DNA from: Apostichopus japonicus
Lineage: Eukaryota; Echinodermata; Holothuroidea; Aspidochirotida; Stichopodidae
Direction: 5' to 3'
Length of the DNA stretch: 64,000 nt
Assembly (NCBI RefSeq): GCF_037975245.1
Contig: NC_092568.1
Location: 10,195,501-10,259,500 of the forward strand
Shown here: in pieces, positions 1 to 10,911 of the stretch
Layout: each line of letters starts with the position of its first letter
How positions within the stretch are numbered: the first letter of the stretch is position 1
The notes under the pieces: model-generated
What the model saw: the letters and a program-made list of their open reading frames with translations, nothing else
Told to the model about the DNA's origin: nothing
Database searches by the model: none
Translations under genes and position numbers: made by a program

Positions 1-372
1 AGGAGAAAGAAAACCAAATCTGGAGGTTTTAAAATTATAAAAAAAGGAAAGTTTCTGGAAACTAGATAGTTATACTTCACCTTGCTAACGATGCATCTTA
101 CCGCTTCATCTTAACTCAATTTGCATAAATTTGCATAAAGACAGCAGAAAGAACCTAAACTATTGAGTTTGATATCATACACATGGATTGCTTGTTTTGG
201 CCTTCTTGAAATTAACAATAATGTTGACTCGCCTGTTGAAACCTGTTGTGTCAGTGTTCCCATTCAAACATGGCTTCGTCATGTGTGTTAGTATTTAAAA
301 CCTTTGTGGATGTTAGTAATGTACTGTATCTGGAACTGTTCACGTTCACCTACAAGCCTCTTTCTTCCACAG
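1..372 (+). other. 3' part of an upstream intron of the kinase gene
   Basis: This is non-coding sequence ending in a pyrimidine-rich acceptor (ctttcttccacag) immediately before the first visible kinase exon. That exon starts with the last two bases of a split codon, so an earlier coding exon must lie before base 1. I see no repeat or second gene here. The reading frame remains open for a short distance upstream of the acceptor, but that part has no ATG start and no kinase similarity, so I read it as intron. Confidence 0.7.
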
Positions 373-524
373 ACTTGCTTCTCTGTAAACGTTACCAGTT
401 CTTGGCGGTACTAGGTCAAGGTGGGTCTGCGGTCGTAATCAAAGCTAGAGATACGTTCAGGCATGGGAATGCTACAGTAGCCATCAAAATATTGAACCGA
501 GGATTCTTTGATTTAGGATATCAG
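373..524 (+). CDS. DYRK/HIPK-like protein kinase, exon with glycine loop and beta-3 lysine
   Basis: This exon encodes the start of a protein kinase catalytic domain, about 50 residues plus a split first codon. Visible landmarks in order are KRYQFLAVLGQGGSAVVIKA (beta-1, glycine loop and beta-2), then VAIKIL with the ATP-anchoring lysine, then GYQ leading into helix C. The order and wording resemble the CMGC families DYRK and HIPK, which are Ser/Thr or dual-specificity kinases of nucleus and cytoplasm. The glycine loop reads G-Q-G-G-S-A, so the usual third glycine is alanine. The acceptor is cttccacag|ac and the donor is cag|gtatgg. It ends in phase 0, matching the next exon at 8517. The exact subfamily is uncertain; a divergent invertebrate branch is possible. 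Confidence 0.85.
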
Positions 525-1450
525 GTATGGCATTTATATATATATGAGTGTTTGTACGCATGTGGTTTCGAATTGTCAACTTTATATATTTTCAGTGTTT
601 GATCAGACTGCTGCCAATAGTCGTCACCACCTCCACTGACCCCTCCCCTCCCACCCTTAGTTTTGAACTTTTCAGTGAGAGCTGAAATCATTAAAATGAT
701 ACTTGTACAGTAAAAAGTGACGGATAATCAGTTCCAGACGATAGAAAGACACAACACGTTAACCAGTATGAGAGAGCATTGGAAACGGTCAGTTGAAAAT
801 CCAACGCAAAATCACATAGCTTCACTTCTGAATGGTAGATTCGGAAGGAGGAGAAAGTGGGCGGTGTCCGGGAAGTAGGAATAGAGGGCGCAGTGCTGAA
901 ATGTTTCCACTCATGTAGCTTAGTTAGACATGAAAGTGCAAATGTAGTTTGGAGACAGGTAAGTATCGTCGCTAGTAAATCCCCAAACCAATAATTTTTG
1001 GGGAAAATATTGATAAAAGAACCTGTGCGTTATCTAGCAATGAACAGTAAAATGAGCACTTTTGAGTGTTATTCGTAACCATGGTAAATAGAAAGGGAAT
1101 GCAAATATCCTCATTATGTAAACAGGAAGATCTTCATTCTCAATAACTTGCTAATGGTACCCCATTTTCTTGTTGAAATGTGGTGAAAAGGTGGGACACC
1201 TTTCTTATTAGACAGTTAATACCATCTTTGACACCAAATATTTGATGGAGATGCCAACTTTTTTCCCCATTAAAGAACTGAGAGCATGTTCTTTGTCATT
1301 TATTTTCATTAATATTTTAGTGTGTGTTTTGTGTTTTTATGCACCAGTAAGAGTGTAAGACACTGTAGGGTACTCACTTTTTGTTTTCCATTTGCAATTT
1401 GAAGTTTTTTTGTGATGTGATGGTGTGGAGTTGAATGTGGTACAAAAATA
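525..1450. other. Intronic stretch without recognised feature
   Basis: Unique-looking, A+T-rich intronic sequence. Nothing in it matches a gene or a repeat that I can define from this window. Confidence 0.5.
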
Positions 1451-1524
1451 TATACCATAGCCTAGTGGTTAGGGTGTCCGCATATAAAGCGGGAGGCCCG
1501 GGTTCGAATCCCGGTGGAGGCTGG
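1451..1524 (+). repeat. tRNA-like sequence, probable SINE head
   Basis: The segment folds almost completely as a tRNA. The A box is TAGCCTAGTGG at 1458-1468. The D stem is GCC/GGT, the anticodon stem TCCGC/GCGGG with a 7-base loop ATATAAA, the T stem CCGGG/CCCGG, and the B box GGTTCGAATCC at 1501-1511 is perfect. The acceptor stem is broken: only about 3 of 7 pairs form with the 3' side TGGAGGC. The SINE at 23411-23685 carries the same ATAGCCTAGTGGTTA block. I therefore read this as a truncated tRNA-derived SINE or decayed tRNA copy rather than a working tRNA gene. Confidence 0.6.
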
Positions 1525-1568
1525 AAGTTTTTTCATTGTTCTTGATTTCCAACTCATTACGATTTCAA

Positions 1569-1569
<1 letters not shown>

Positions 1570-1601
<32 letters not shown>

Positions 1602-1604
1602 TAT
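1570..1604. repeat. (TA)n microsatellite
   Basis: This is an almost pure TA run with one TG interruption. It directly precedes a hAT-like terminus starting near 1605. Confidence 0.95.
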
Positions 1605-2220
1605 TAGTGTTTGCACGGGTTATCCGGGTACCTGGGTACCCGCCCGACGCGATACTACCCGGTTCCTAATTTATTACCCGAATCCTAAGCAAAGTGTGAT
1701 TTAAAAAAAAGAAAAAAAAAATGGCAAACCGACGGTTAGGCAGATTTCCCATTGACTTAGTGTGGTGTTAGGCTACAATGTGGTCGAAGATAACAGCAAT
1801 AACGAAGGGGCCCGCTCGACGCGATACTACCCGGTTCCTAATTTATTACCTGAAACATACGCAAAGTGTGATTGTTTAAAAAAAAAAAATTGCAAACCGA
1901 TGGTTAGGCTGATTTCCCATTGACTTAGTGTGTTGTTAGGCTACCATGTGTTCGAAGATAACAGCAATAACGAAAGCTTTCCATAGATATCTTATAACTG
2001 CGTCACAATTTCAGCTAATAAACAGATGGCTAGGCTAGACTACCCCCATTGACTAAGTGTGGTGTTAGGCAACCATGTGGTCGAATGTAACAGCAATAAC
2101 GAAAGTATTCCATGGATGTCTTATAACTGCGTCACAACTCCAGCAAATAAACAGATGGTTAGGCTTAGCTATATTTCTCATTGACTTAGTGTGGTGTTAG
2201 GCTACCATGTGGAAGAAATT
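1605..2220. repeat. Satellite-like tandem block, 173- and 130-bp units, with hAT-like left end
   Basis: The block starts with TAGTGTTTGCACGGG and a partly palindromic CGGGTACC/GGGTACCCG stretch, a composition typical of hAT-type transposon ends. The segment beginning near GACGCGATACTACCCGG (1645) recurs at about 1818. The phrase ATTGACTTAGTGTGGTG recurs at about 1751, 1919, 2048 and 2180, giving spacings of about 168, 129 and 132 bp. It is therefore a short tandem array with a longer and a shorter unit type. No open frame is visible. A decayed transposon carrying internal tandem repeats would explain it; the family assignment is inference. Confidence 0.7.
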
Positions 2221-2289
2221 ATTATTTATTCATTTGTTTATTTCAAAGAAGGAAAGGCTGACAAGGAATTTTACGCGATGTTTATGGAT

Positions 2290-2402
2290 TATAGACGGGA
2301 TAACTAAAAAATAGTAATCGCAAGTGGCTTTTTACTAATCGTTTATTCCCAAATGCGATCAAATTGCGCGAATCGCGCAATCTCGCGGCTAATGCGAACC
2401 CT
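2290..2402. repeat. Possible right end of a hAT-like element
   Basis: This C+G-richer segment ends in GCGAACCCTG, which reads CAGGGTTCGC from the other strand, a typical hAT-style terminus. Inside it is a perfect 9-bp inverted repeat around one base, ATTGCGCGA-A-TCGCGCAAT, at 2363-2381. No matching left end was found close by, so this may be a fragment or the far end of the 1605-2220 block. Confidence 0.4.
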
Positions 2403-2459
2403 GGGCCTGCATAATAGATAGTAGTAGTATTAAAAACTGTTTAAGAGCTAAATTGGATA

Positions 2460-2612
2460 TTTATATGGTTTGATCCAATAGAGGTCAACACACCAGAAAA
2501 ATTCCACTTCACGACCAGTTTCTTTCTTTTGGGACTCAGACGAAGGTAGGAATCAAAACCCAGACCTTGTGTCACAGACCGAAGTCTAAACCACTCGACC
2601 ACAGCTGATTCT
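2460..2612 (-). mobile_element. tRNA-derived SINE, copy 1
   Basis: Read on the minus strand, this begins with a tRNA-like head carrying A box TGGTCGAGTGG (2591-2601) and B box GGTTTTGATTCC (2551-2562). A body of about 90 bp follows, ending near CTGGTGTGTTGACC. The same body recurs at 2814-2920 with the same orientation, which defines a SINE family. The boxes are internal RNA polymerase III promoters. The B box is slightly degenerate (GGTTTTGATTCC rather than GGTTCGATTCC), so this copy is probably inactive. Confidence 0.75.
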
Positions 2613-2813
2613 ACTGGTGTGTGATTGCGTATACACAGGCTTTGTGTAACTGCCAATGAGGGCGTATTACCCAAGTGTTATGATTGTACAGAATGCACCC
2701 CTGGTGCTTTGAATCTGACAATTTACACAGAATTACCACTTTTTATAGGAAAGCCAAGCCATAATTAAGAAATGACCATGTAGCAAGTAGTACATATATA
2801 GTATAAATAAATA

Positions 2814-2920
2814 AAGATCAACACAGCAGAAAAATTTCACTTCAAGACCGGTTACGTTCTTTTGAGACTCATCAGTCGAAGGTAGGAATCGAACCCTGGA
2901 CGTTGTGTCACAGATCTTGA
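2814..2920 (-). mobile_element. tRNA-derived SINE, copy 2, 5'-truncated
   Basis: The minus strand carries B box GGTTCGATTCC (2885-2895) followed by the same body as copy 1, ending CTGCTGTGTTGATC and then a TTTATTTATTTA tail. The A-box half of the head is missing, which fits 5' truncation during retroposition. It lies about 200 bp from copy 1 in the same orientation. Confidence 0.75.
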
Positions 2921-3570
2921 TAATTTATTTTGGTGGTGTAAAACAAGACTTACCCCAAAGCCATTTGAAATTAAAGTTTGAGTCATGAAAGTCTTAAATG
3001 TCATCAACTTTTGATGATCTCGTGTCCATGGTTGATTAGTTTTAAAGTTTTTGTCAAGTAATCTCTTGGAAATGGCCAGAAATTGATCAGCCATTTGCCA
3101 TCAGGACAAATCATTAATTATTTATATTTGTTTCTACAATCTCTCCACTACTAATTGAGGTTTCCTGATTGATGAAAATGTATAATCAAAAGAGAACCCA
3201 CCTTGTGTTAAATTTTCTCATCTGTTTAGTGTAAAATCTAGTTAATTTTGCAAGTGTGAACGTGAGAAAGACAACTGTTGCATTAAATCTTAAAAATTCA
3301 AGCATAATTTATCTGGTAACACAAACTAAGAACACTACAAATTAAGAACAAAATATGAAGAAGAAGACATAAATATATTAAAAGCAAGACTGTGTGGAGT
3401 CTGTGGACTCATTTCAAGATAAAAAAATAAACTGTCAACTAATGCTGTAATTAAAGACATAAGCATCAAGGAAAATCAGTTCGATTGTCGTGAACCTATC
3501 CGAGCTCTGAAGAAAGGTCGTTGCTGATGTTGAGTAAGGCATTGTCCACATGTCAAAAGAAAATGGGGTA
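2921..3570. other. Intronic stretch without recognised feature
   Basis: A+T-rich sequence between the SINE pair and the RepA copy. I see no repeat, RNA gene or open frame that I can support. Confidence 0.5.
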
Positions 3571-3752
3571 GCAGCTACAATTGCTGTATGTGCAATATCA
3601 TTGCATCAATATCAAACAATAGAGGCTATACATGTACAAACAGACCAGCAGTCAGTGCGCCTAGTGTGTGAAAGGTCGAGCACAAAAGGTCCAATGCAGC
3701 CTTGCTGCAAGGATGCTGCATCCCCTCAGCGTTTTACTTCTGACACTGTGCC
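3571..3752 (+). repeat. RepA dispersed repeat, copy 1
   Basis: This shares with 5813-5930, 16243-16462, 31801-31909 and 36203-36365 a C+T/G+A phrase built on GACCAGCAGT, then CAGCCTTGCTGCA, then GGATGCTGCA, CCCCTCAGC and TTTTACTTCTGACACTGT. The end CACTGT is common to the better copies and may be the element terminus. No protein is encoded. The family is defined only from this window. Confidence 0.65.
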
Positions 3753-3890
3753 TAAGTTCTCAACACAAGGTGTTGTAGCTCTGAGCCATGCTGTAAAGTT
3801 TGTATGCTTCATCCATTTTGCTGGCACTTCCTATTCATACGTATGCATCTTCTCTTTGTAGGTATATATGGCAGACTATAGAACAATCCA

Positions 3891-4232
3891 TTGGTTATGT
3901 AGCTTATTTCATGTACACATACTGGTTATGTAGCTTATTTCATGTACACATACTGTAGACAACAACCCACTGGTTTATGTAGCTTATTTCATGTACACAT
4001 ACTGTAGACAACAACCCACTGGTTATGTAGCTAATTTAATGTACACATAATGTAGACAACAACCCACTGGTTTTGTAGCTTATTTCATGTACACATACTG
4101 TAGACAACAACCCACTGGTTTATGTAGCTTATTTCATGTCCACATAATGTAGACAACAACCCACTGGTTTATGTAGCTTATTTCATGTACACATACTGTA
4201 GACAACAACCCACTGGTTATGTAGCTAATTTA
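3891..4232. repeat. 49-bp minisatellite, about 7 copies
   Basis: The unit reads TGGTTTATGTAGCTTATTTC, then ATGTACACATACTGTAGACA, then ACAACCCAC. Copies differ by single bases; the first lacks the second half. The array is non-coding and should be length-polymorphic. Confidence 0.95.
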
Positions 4233-5812
4233 AGAAGATGTACTATCCATGGGTCACCAAGTCTAACTTCACTTTCATGGATACGAAAGACAATCTGGTA
4301 TTTTGATAAGTTGGAACACAGGATCTCTCATTCTAGGGGAAGACAATTGATCCTACAGTACTTAGGTATCTAGTCAATCCTAAGAAGACATTGAAATAGT
4401 TGAGATTTCTTGGGACCTGTTGTATATAGAGAGATTATTGATAAATATATAGGAATCTGATAGTGATAAAATTCTACTTTGTGCCTGCAGAAAGCTTTTA
4501 TATTTCATACATTTATCAGATTACAGTACACCCTACAAAAGGCAGTTGTTGTAAGTTTGTCAGCTTCTGAAGCTCGTATTAAGTAAATAATACTATTTAG
4601 GTCAGACAGGCATTGCAACATTAAACAAATAAACAAGATGCTTTTGTTCTTTATAGTCTATGTGACAAAAAAAAAACAGGCGCCAAGGACATACAATATT
4701 TTTAGTAAAAAATAAAAAAAAAGTAAAAAATCAACTTTAGGACCAGGAAACATTATCAGCTAGTTAATTTTTATGATCCGAATTGGGAGCCGAAGTAAGA
4801 TAATTTTCGCAGAGAATTTGTATGAAATTTAGGAGACAGATATCAGAGTCGTGATGAAAGTTCACAAGTACCCTTACAAGAAGAGAGACAAAATAGGGCA
4901 TTGAATTTTAAAAGTGCAATGCGCGCATCTTCCTCATTTTTTTTTGAGCAGTCTTTGTACTTTTTACTCAATATTAACATTATTATTATTAATATTAATA
5001 TTAACATGACAAAATTGAAGAAGGTGAAGAACCTGTTCTTAACATGGTTGTTATTCATGCTAGTTGACTGCAAGCCAAAATATACAGATCTCTATGAACT
5101 CTTGTCACGAAGTTTCAATGTTATGCACACCAGAATAGTAGATATAAATTTCTGTTGCCGGACATTACCCACCCACATCATGCGTGGGAACCTCAGGTTC
5201 ATGATTAGATAATGTATCAAAACCAACATAAACAACACTTGTATTGACGAATATTTTAAGAAAACATTCTAGAAAAATAATCAATATTTGATGAACCTAA
5301 TTCCAGCTCACTAGTTGGCTCTGTTATGTTTTGATTGGACTTGATCTAGTCTTCGTTTACCTTGCTGTGGAATGTACTAGTAAAACTGTCTATCCTTAGG
5401 AGCACAATGTCTCTTAATGAATAGGGTTGGGTGGGTTGCCTTTAGCAGCTTTTCTCTCGACATCAGAAAACTATGCAATCATTACTATTGTCATTTGATC
5501 ATAAAACTGCTTGAGGAAGTCTGTTGCTTTTCAGAACAAATGTTAACACTTAACTTTATACAGACTACAGTATGTAATACTTTTCATTAATTAGATGCCT
5601 ATATTAATCTAGCAAACTTTGCATATTGGGGCTGCAGTTGTTGTGAGTCACGGTAGTTAGTTAATGAGGCAAATTGCCGATCAATTGCAATTTTGGATAG
5701 AGAGAAATTTTAGGTACCGTTTCAAAAAGATATCAAAATATCCTGCAGCTAGGGTGAATCGATATATCTATCAAGATATCAATCAATATATCAATCAATA
5801 GAGATAATCTCA
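4233..5812. other. A+T-rich intronic stretch
   Basis: Mostly unremarkable. There is an ATT/AATATT run at about 4974-5006 and a TATCAA-rich patch at about 5750-5806. No gene or RNA is supported. Confidence 0.5.
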
Positions 5813-5930
5813 CCAGACCAGCAGTACCTATTGAGTGAAACCGCACAGAACAAACACAGTTATGTTCTACCCAGCCTAGTTGCAGGATGCTGCAGCCCCC
5901 TTAGCATCCTACTTATAACACTGTCACCCT
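5813..5930 (+). repeat. RepA dispersed repeat, copy 2
   Basis: It contains GACCAGCAGTACCTATTG, CACAGAACAA, CAGCCTAGTTGCAGGATGCT, GCAGCCCCCTTAGCATCC and a CACTGT end, in the same order as the other RepA copies. Confidence 0.7.
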
Positions 5931-6956
5931 ATACATTGTTTGTAGTATCAGCACTGCTCAAACTGTATAAACTTTGAGGGAATGTGGTAACTTGTGCAAA
6001 TGTGGTTACGAAAGGCATCAGCCGGACTTACAAGTATAACTAGCATGAGTACGAGTGAGTCCAAGTGAGTACAGGTAGACTTTATCTGGAATGAGTCAGG
6101 GTTAGGGTTATACGCTAGCTAGTACAAGTAATATGTTACCCTGTACAAATTACTACTGCTTTGTACGCTAGGTTTCGTGAATGCCCCGGGTATGGATGTA
6201 AATTTATGCATGCATAGGAAGATTAAGAGAACAGATGTAAGTACACATGTCTGCTGGAATACGAATGTCAGGTGGAATCACTTCAAGTCTGTAACCAGCC
6301 AATTTAATAACTGCGACTGGGTATCTCTATCGTTATTAAAAGATGATAAACTTGGTTTCATATTTGACATTGTTGACATTTTTCTCAGAATATTCGGAAT
6401 ATGCAGCTCAGTGTTTACAAAAGGGTGAAAACATTTTGTATTATGAAAAGGAAAAGGAAAAGGGATTAATTAATTAATTAAATAAATGAATGAATATTTA
6501 TTTGGTGAAAAAATTGAGTGAATTAAGTTTCTACCTTTTTAAAATCAATTTGCAATCTTCCAGACATAACTTTTCATAACTACAGTATATGGTCCTCCTC
6601 TAGTTTTTGGTAAAATTAAGGGACTTTAGATGTATAACCTAGGGCAATCAGCTGTTAAAAGTATTCGTAGTGGAGGTAACTTGGGTGTTTGGTTTCAAGA
6701 ACAGCGATAGTGCCCCCATAAAATATGTACGTGATGACAGACGACTGATAATTAAAAAGCGTCAAGATTCTTTAAAAGCTATCCTGTAGGAATAAACACT
6801 TAACAGATTTACTGTAAAATATATAATTGTGAAACATGTAATTTGGTCTCAGATATTGACAGTTTTTTTCTCTTTTCTGGACCGTAGACTATATATGCCC
6901 CTTTTTGGATGACAAGAAAAACTGTAAAGTAAATGTTGGTATGAAAAATAAGTATT
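5931..6956. other. Intronic stretch with simple sequence only
   Basis: It holds a GAGTRC/CAAGTGAG-type short repeat near 6040-6080 and an ATTAATTAATTAAATAAATGAATG run near 6466-6495. No gene is recognised. Confidence 0.5.
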
Positions 6957-6964
6957 AGTATAGG

Positions 6965-7478
6965 CAGGGTTTGAATTAATTGATGGCGCAGACGCCAAAG
7001 TGCCCCTCTCGATTTGCCATACAGCCGATTAAAATCCTTGGTTACCGACGACAACCACTGCTGCGCCCCTTTAATTGAATTGCCTCAGGTGCGTTTTTAA
7101 TGATCTTGATCAGTAAACATCATTTTCAAAAACCAAATCAGTTTTCAAATATTTCCCCCCACCCAAAACCAGCAATTTTTGGGCCTAAAACCACCAATAA
7201 AGCAGCTGTGTGAAATGGAATGATCTAGACGTACGATTTAACTCTTACGCTTTAATACAGTATCTGAATCGATTGTATTTTCGCTCATTTCTGTAACCGT
7301 TTATTCACACTTTGCAAGAAAAGTATTACTGCCTGGTGCCCCCTTTCAAACTTTTGAAAATGGCAGAGGTGCCTTTCTGAAAACTACAACATTGCTGCAG
7401 TGCCCTGCCAATTCACTGAAAATCCAAGACAATCTCTACTCTGTCCTGTGAAGCTCTCAATCCTTACTTTGAGCCCTG
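6965..7478. mobile_element. Non-autonomous hAT-like transposon (MITE) with target duplication
   Basis: The left end is CAGGGTTTGAATTAA. The right end, read on the minus strand, is CAGGGCTCAAAGTAAGG, giving imperfect terminal inverted repeats. The flanks are AGTATAGG (6957-6964) and ATCATAGG (7479-7486), an 8-bp duplication with two mismatches. Terminal CAGGG plus an 8-bp duplication is the classical signature of the hAT superfamily. The interior (514 bp in total) has no transposase open frame and includes several GTGCCCC/GCCCC phrases, so mobilisation would need a transposase from elsewhere. Confidence 0.75.
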
Positions 7479-7486
7479 ATCATAGG

Positions 7487-8516
7487 ATGCCATTGAACAA
7501 TTTTGTTGTTGTACTGTCATTAAAGCAGACACACAGACAAAAGAAAATAAAAAACACAAAGGTCAATTTGAAAGAAGAAGGAAAGAAAAACAAAACATGG
7601 CAAACATCCACTCTCTACAGTATATTCATCATCTTGATGCATGTATATATGTCTTCCCGTCTTAGTAAATAGAGAAATTTCTCCAAAGTTTACTTCAAAG
7701 CATTGCACATATCAAGACTTAATTTCTGTCTAAACTCATCGTCTTAGTAAAAAAAGGAATTGTTTTCTGAAATCATGATTAAATTTGACCTAGAGATAGT
7801 AGTACATAATGAGACTAATGGTGGTGGAATGTGATATCTTAAAGTTGTGCTTGTTGGCTTTAAGCATCTATGGCCCGTTGCAAAATAAGGTAGTCTCACG
7901 TACTTGCTAGAATAGTACAGTATATTTTACAGCACATAATAATTACTTGTAGTCAATGACAATGGTCTGTAACACAGTCAAGACGTTGGGTTGTCAACTG
8001 TTCGTCGTTTGTTAAAATTTGACAGGTGATGTGAACTAGTCTTGACTTGACTTTATTTAAATTGGTGTAAAGTGCTATTCCTTCACAAAATTGTCTTCCA
8101 ACATTTTTTTTAATAAAATATTGAAACCTTGACTCAGATGACCAAATTGTACTTTCGACCATCACACATATTTCTGTCTAGACTCGTCCTTTCATTTGGC
8201 ATGGATTGGTCCTTGTAAACACAAGACTGACAAAGTTCGCAGCTCAGTCAAGTCATAATTAATATCCAGTTTTCTGTAGACCGATTATGCATCTTTTATA
8301 TTATTTCTAATGAAGTGAATGATGACTTTTGGGTTTGTGTGTCCTTTACTTTATGTAATACTGTAAGTACTACGAAATTAAAAGAGAAATCTATTTCACA
8401 TCATACTTTGATATATAGTGGGTGGTTTTCTTGAATTGATTAAATACTGCAGGACAACTCTTCAAGGTTCATCAAATGAAATTGTTTGTTTTTTCTTCTT
8501 TTTTTAATTTCTTTAG
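7487..8516. other. Intron end, without repeats recognised
   Basis: A+T-rich intronic DNA. Its last 40 bases form a strong T-rich tract before the acceptor ctttag at 8511-8516. Confidence 0.5.
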
Positions 8517-8585
8517 GAGAGCAACTGCATCAGAAGATTAAATCAAGCTGACCCTCAAGGAATATCTGGTGCTATTAGATTGTTG
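8517..8585 (+). CDS. DYRK/HIPK-like protein kinase, helix-C exon
   Basis: Exactly 23 codons, phase 0 on both sides, bordered by ttctttag and gtgagt. The peptide begins ESNCIRRLNQ and ends GAIRLL. The first glutamate fits the helix-C residue that salt-bridges the beta-3 lysine. The peptide continues the previous exon's GYQ and leads into the beta-4/beta-5 exon, in the way that DYRK helix C and beta-4 do (EEIRIL ... VIHMLENF). On its own the exon would be too short to identify. Its identity rests on frame, splice sites and position. Confidence 0.8.
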
Positions 8586-10191
8586 GTGAGTTCATAAAAG
8601 TTCTTTCTTTGGGCCAAATTCTCAGCACACTGACAGCTCAATATCCCTCTCTCCCCTCCCCCTTCCTTTCTGTGGTATTAAATGTTTACACTCCATTCAC
8701 TAGCAACTCTGTGTATTTGGCATCGAGTTGTAACTTAATATAATTCTGAATAATTTCCATCTTTGATATGTACGACATAAATTTGTAATATTTTCACATA
8801 ATTGGATAACCCTTCAATCTGGCCAGGCCAGCTAAAGTGTTTCTATATATGTGTGGTTACAGTCTAAACATTTTATTGCTCTACTATACAAAGGCTTAAA
8901 TAAAGAAACTTATATTCCCACAAGCAAAATTAATGCCAATGTTTATTCTGTTCATTTGGAAAACGTTTGAAGTTAGTACAAAACTTTTGTTGTTCCTGGA
9001 GAAGATTTTGGTGGAGACCTGTTATGTCATTTCATCTTGACAGGGCTAAAGAATCTTTCTTTCTTGTTTGTTTGTAGCATTGTGTAGTAAAATAATCACA
9101 CTATCAGGACGAGAATTTTGGTTCATTGACATATATGGGGCGAATAGATAATTTGAGCAAAAGCATCCAGCTTTTTGTGTATGTATACCAAAACATTAAT
9201 CTGACACTCGCAGGCAGACGCTCTGACCTAAATACCTCATATTAACAAAACAATGTAGCTCACACAGTGAACAAATTTTTGGCTGGACTCTACAGTGTCA
9301 GGCAAGCAACTAATGACTCAGGACTTTTGTGGAATGTGTCATTCGAACTGTTGTTCTCTCTGCTGCGAGGGGTTTGGGGGGGGGCGGGCGAACGGTTGAG
9401 AAATACACAACACAGACATTATGTAACAGTGCTCGGGATGGTGAAAGACATAGCCCAGCATATAACCTACAGGTGTAATGCACAGTTGTCAACGGCAGAG
9501 GTCAATGCATCTGGCCACGCATGCATGCTCTTAATGTTCTTATCTCGAACAAAGCAATAACAAAGAAGAGACACTGTGCGTTTGGTTTGAAGTTTTCATT
9601 CGCTCGGTTAGTGCAAATGGGCCCAATTTTGGGCAGGAAAGTACTGTACATTGTCGTGATTATGTGATCATTTTTAGAGTACACAAATAGTACTAAAAAC
9701 AATTGTACAGTGAGGGGACTGGTTTTTAGTTTGTGTTAGTAATGGAATGTATGTTGGGGCTTTAATCACAGATCACTGTCTGTTTTGAGATATATTTCAT
9801 CTTTCCTTTCTTTGGGGCATATATATCTGCCAAGTCATGAGATTGTGGCAAATTCGAAAAGTGAACCAATCTAAAAGAAGCTACCTTTGTAGTTACCTAG
9901 CAAAAAAACAAAATTAAAGTGATATATATAGAAGTACAACCTCGGTTATTTGAAATGCTGTTTCAAGAACTACATTGTTTTAAAAACTTAAAAGTTTTCA
10001 GTAAAAAGTAGGCAACGAAAAATTGATAAAAATACTCAAAACTCTATTTTAAGAGTTAGTCTACACTCATGTATGTATGTTGACTTTACCTGCTGCACTG
10101 TAAAAGGTTCAATATATCACATTCTCAAAGAGGCAGATCCGTGGTTTGCCTTCACTTTAGTGAAAGTGGAGGCTGTAGGACAATAGGTATT

Positions 10192-10216
10192 GGGGGTGGG
10201 GGTGGGTGGGGGGGTG
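10192..10216 (+). other. Strong G-quadruplex-forming tract
   Basis: Four G runs of 5, 5, 3 and 7 bases are separated by single T bases, the most favourable loop length for a parallel quadruplex. It lies on the transcribed gene's sense strand, so it could also form in the pre-mRNA. Effect on splicing or transcription is unknown. Confidence 0.7.
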
Positions 10217-10911
10217 TTGAGAGAACAATCATGATTACATTTTACTATAATCTCATTTTTTTTTTTCAAGTTTAATTATTGCAGTGCCAGCAGAAAGGAA
10301 AACTGAGCTGATGAAAAATTGTTCTCATGGATAATGATTTCTTCAAAAATCAATAAAAAATGCAGCGAAATCAAGCATGCATCAGAAATGATCGTATTTT
10401 TTCCTTTTGTGCATATGTGTGTGTGTGCCAAAGTCATGTTTTGGATATCGATGTGGAGCATACATCTGTAAATGTCACTTTCCGGTCATGTTTACATGTT
10501 ATTGTGTAAAGATGTTCGTTTCCATTGACTCATATTGCATCGTCACGATGAGTGGTTTGACTGATGAAACATTTGAAATGATTCAGCACTATTCTAGCAA
10601 ACATCTGTATACTATCTACATAGTAAATTATGTTAATTTCCAAAATATAACAACAAAATTTTTGTCTGTAAATATCTGGATTTTTTGCCTTCAGGGGGTT
10701 CAATGATGATGTCATGAGTGACATCACCCGCCATTATCTGCGTGCACAAACTTTAGGGACTGAAGGACACGCCTTAATAGTCTCTTTTCCCACAATTAGT
10801 GACTGATTATATAAACACAAATGATAATCGAATAGAATCGACGGACAAACTTTAATATTTTAGTTTATGGACTACTTGTTTCGAGGTTGTGTTTAGATTA
10901 GATATATATGC

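Larger units (their letters stand above)
525..8516 (+). other. Kinase intron, about 8.0 kb
   Basis: This intron joins the glycine-loop exon to the helix-C exon in phase 0. It opens with gtatgg and closes with a long T-rich tract and ctttag. It contains the SINE, satellite, minisatellite and hAT-like features listed separately. I see no conserved open frame inside it. Confidence 0.8.

Noticed and set aside
1451-1524. A functional tRNA gene
   Set aside because: The acceptor stem pairs at only three or so positions and the head resembles a SINE in the same window.
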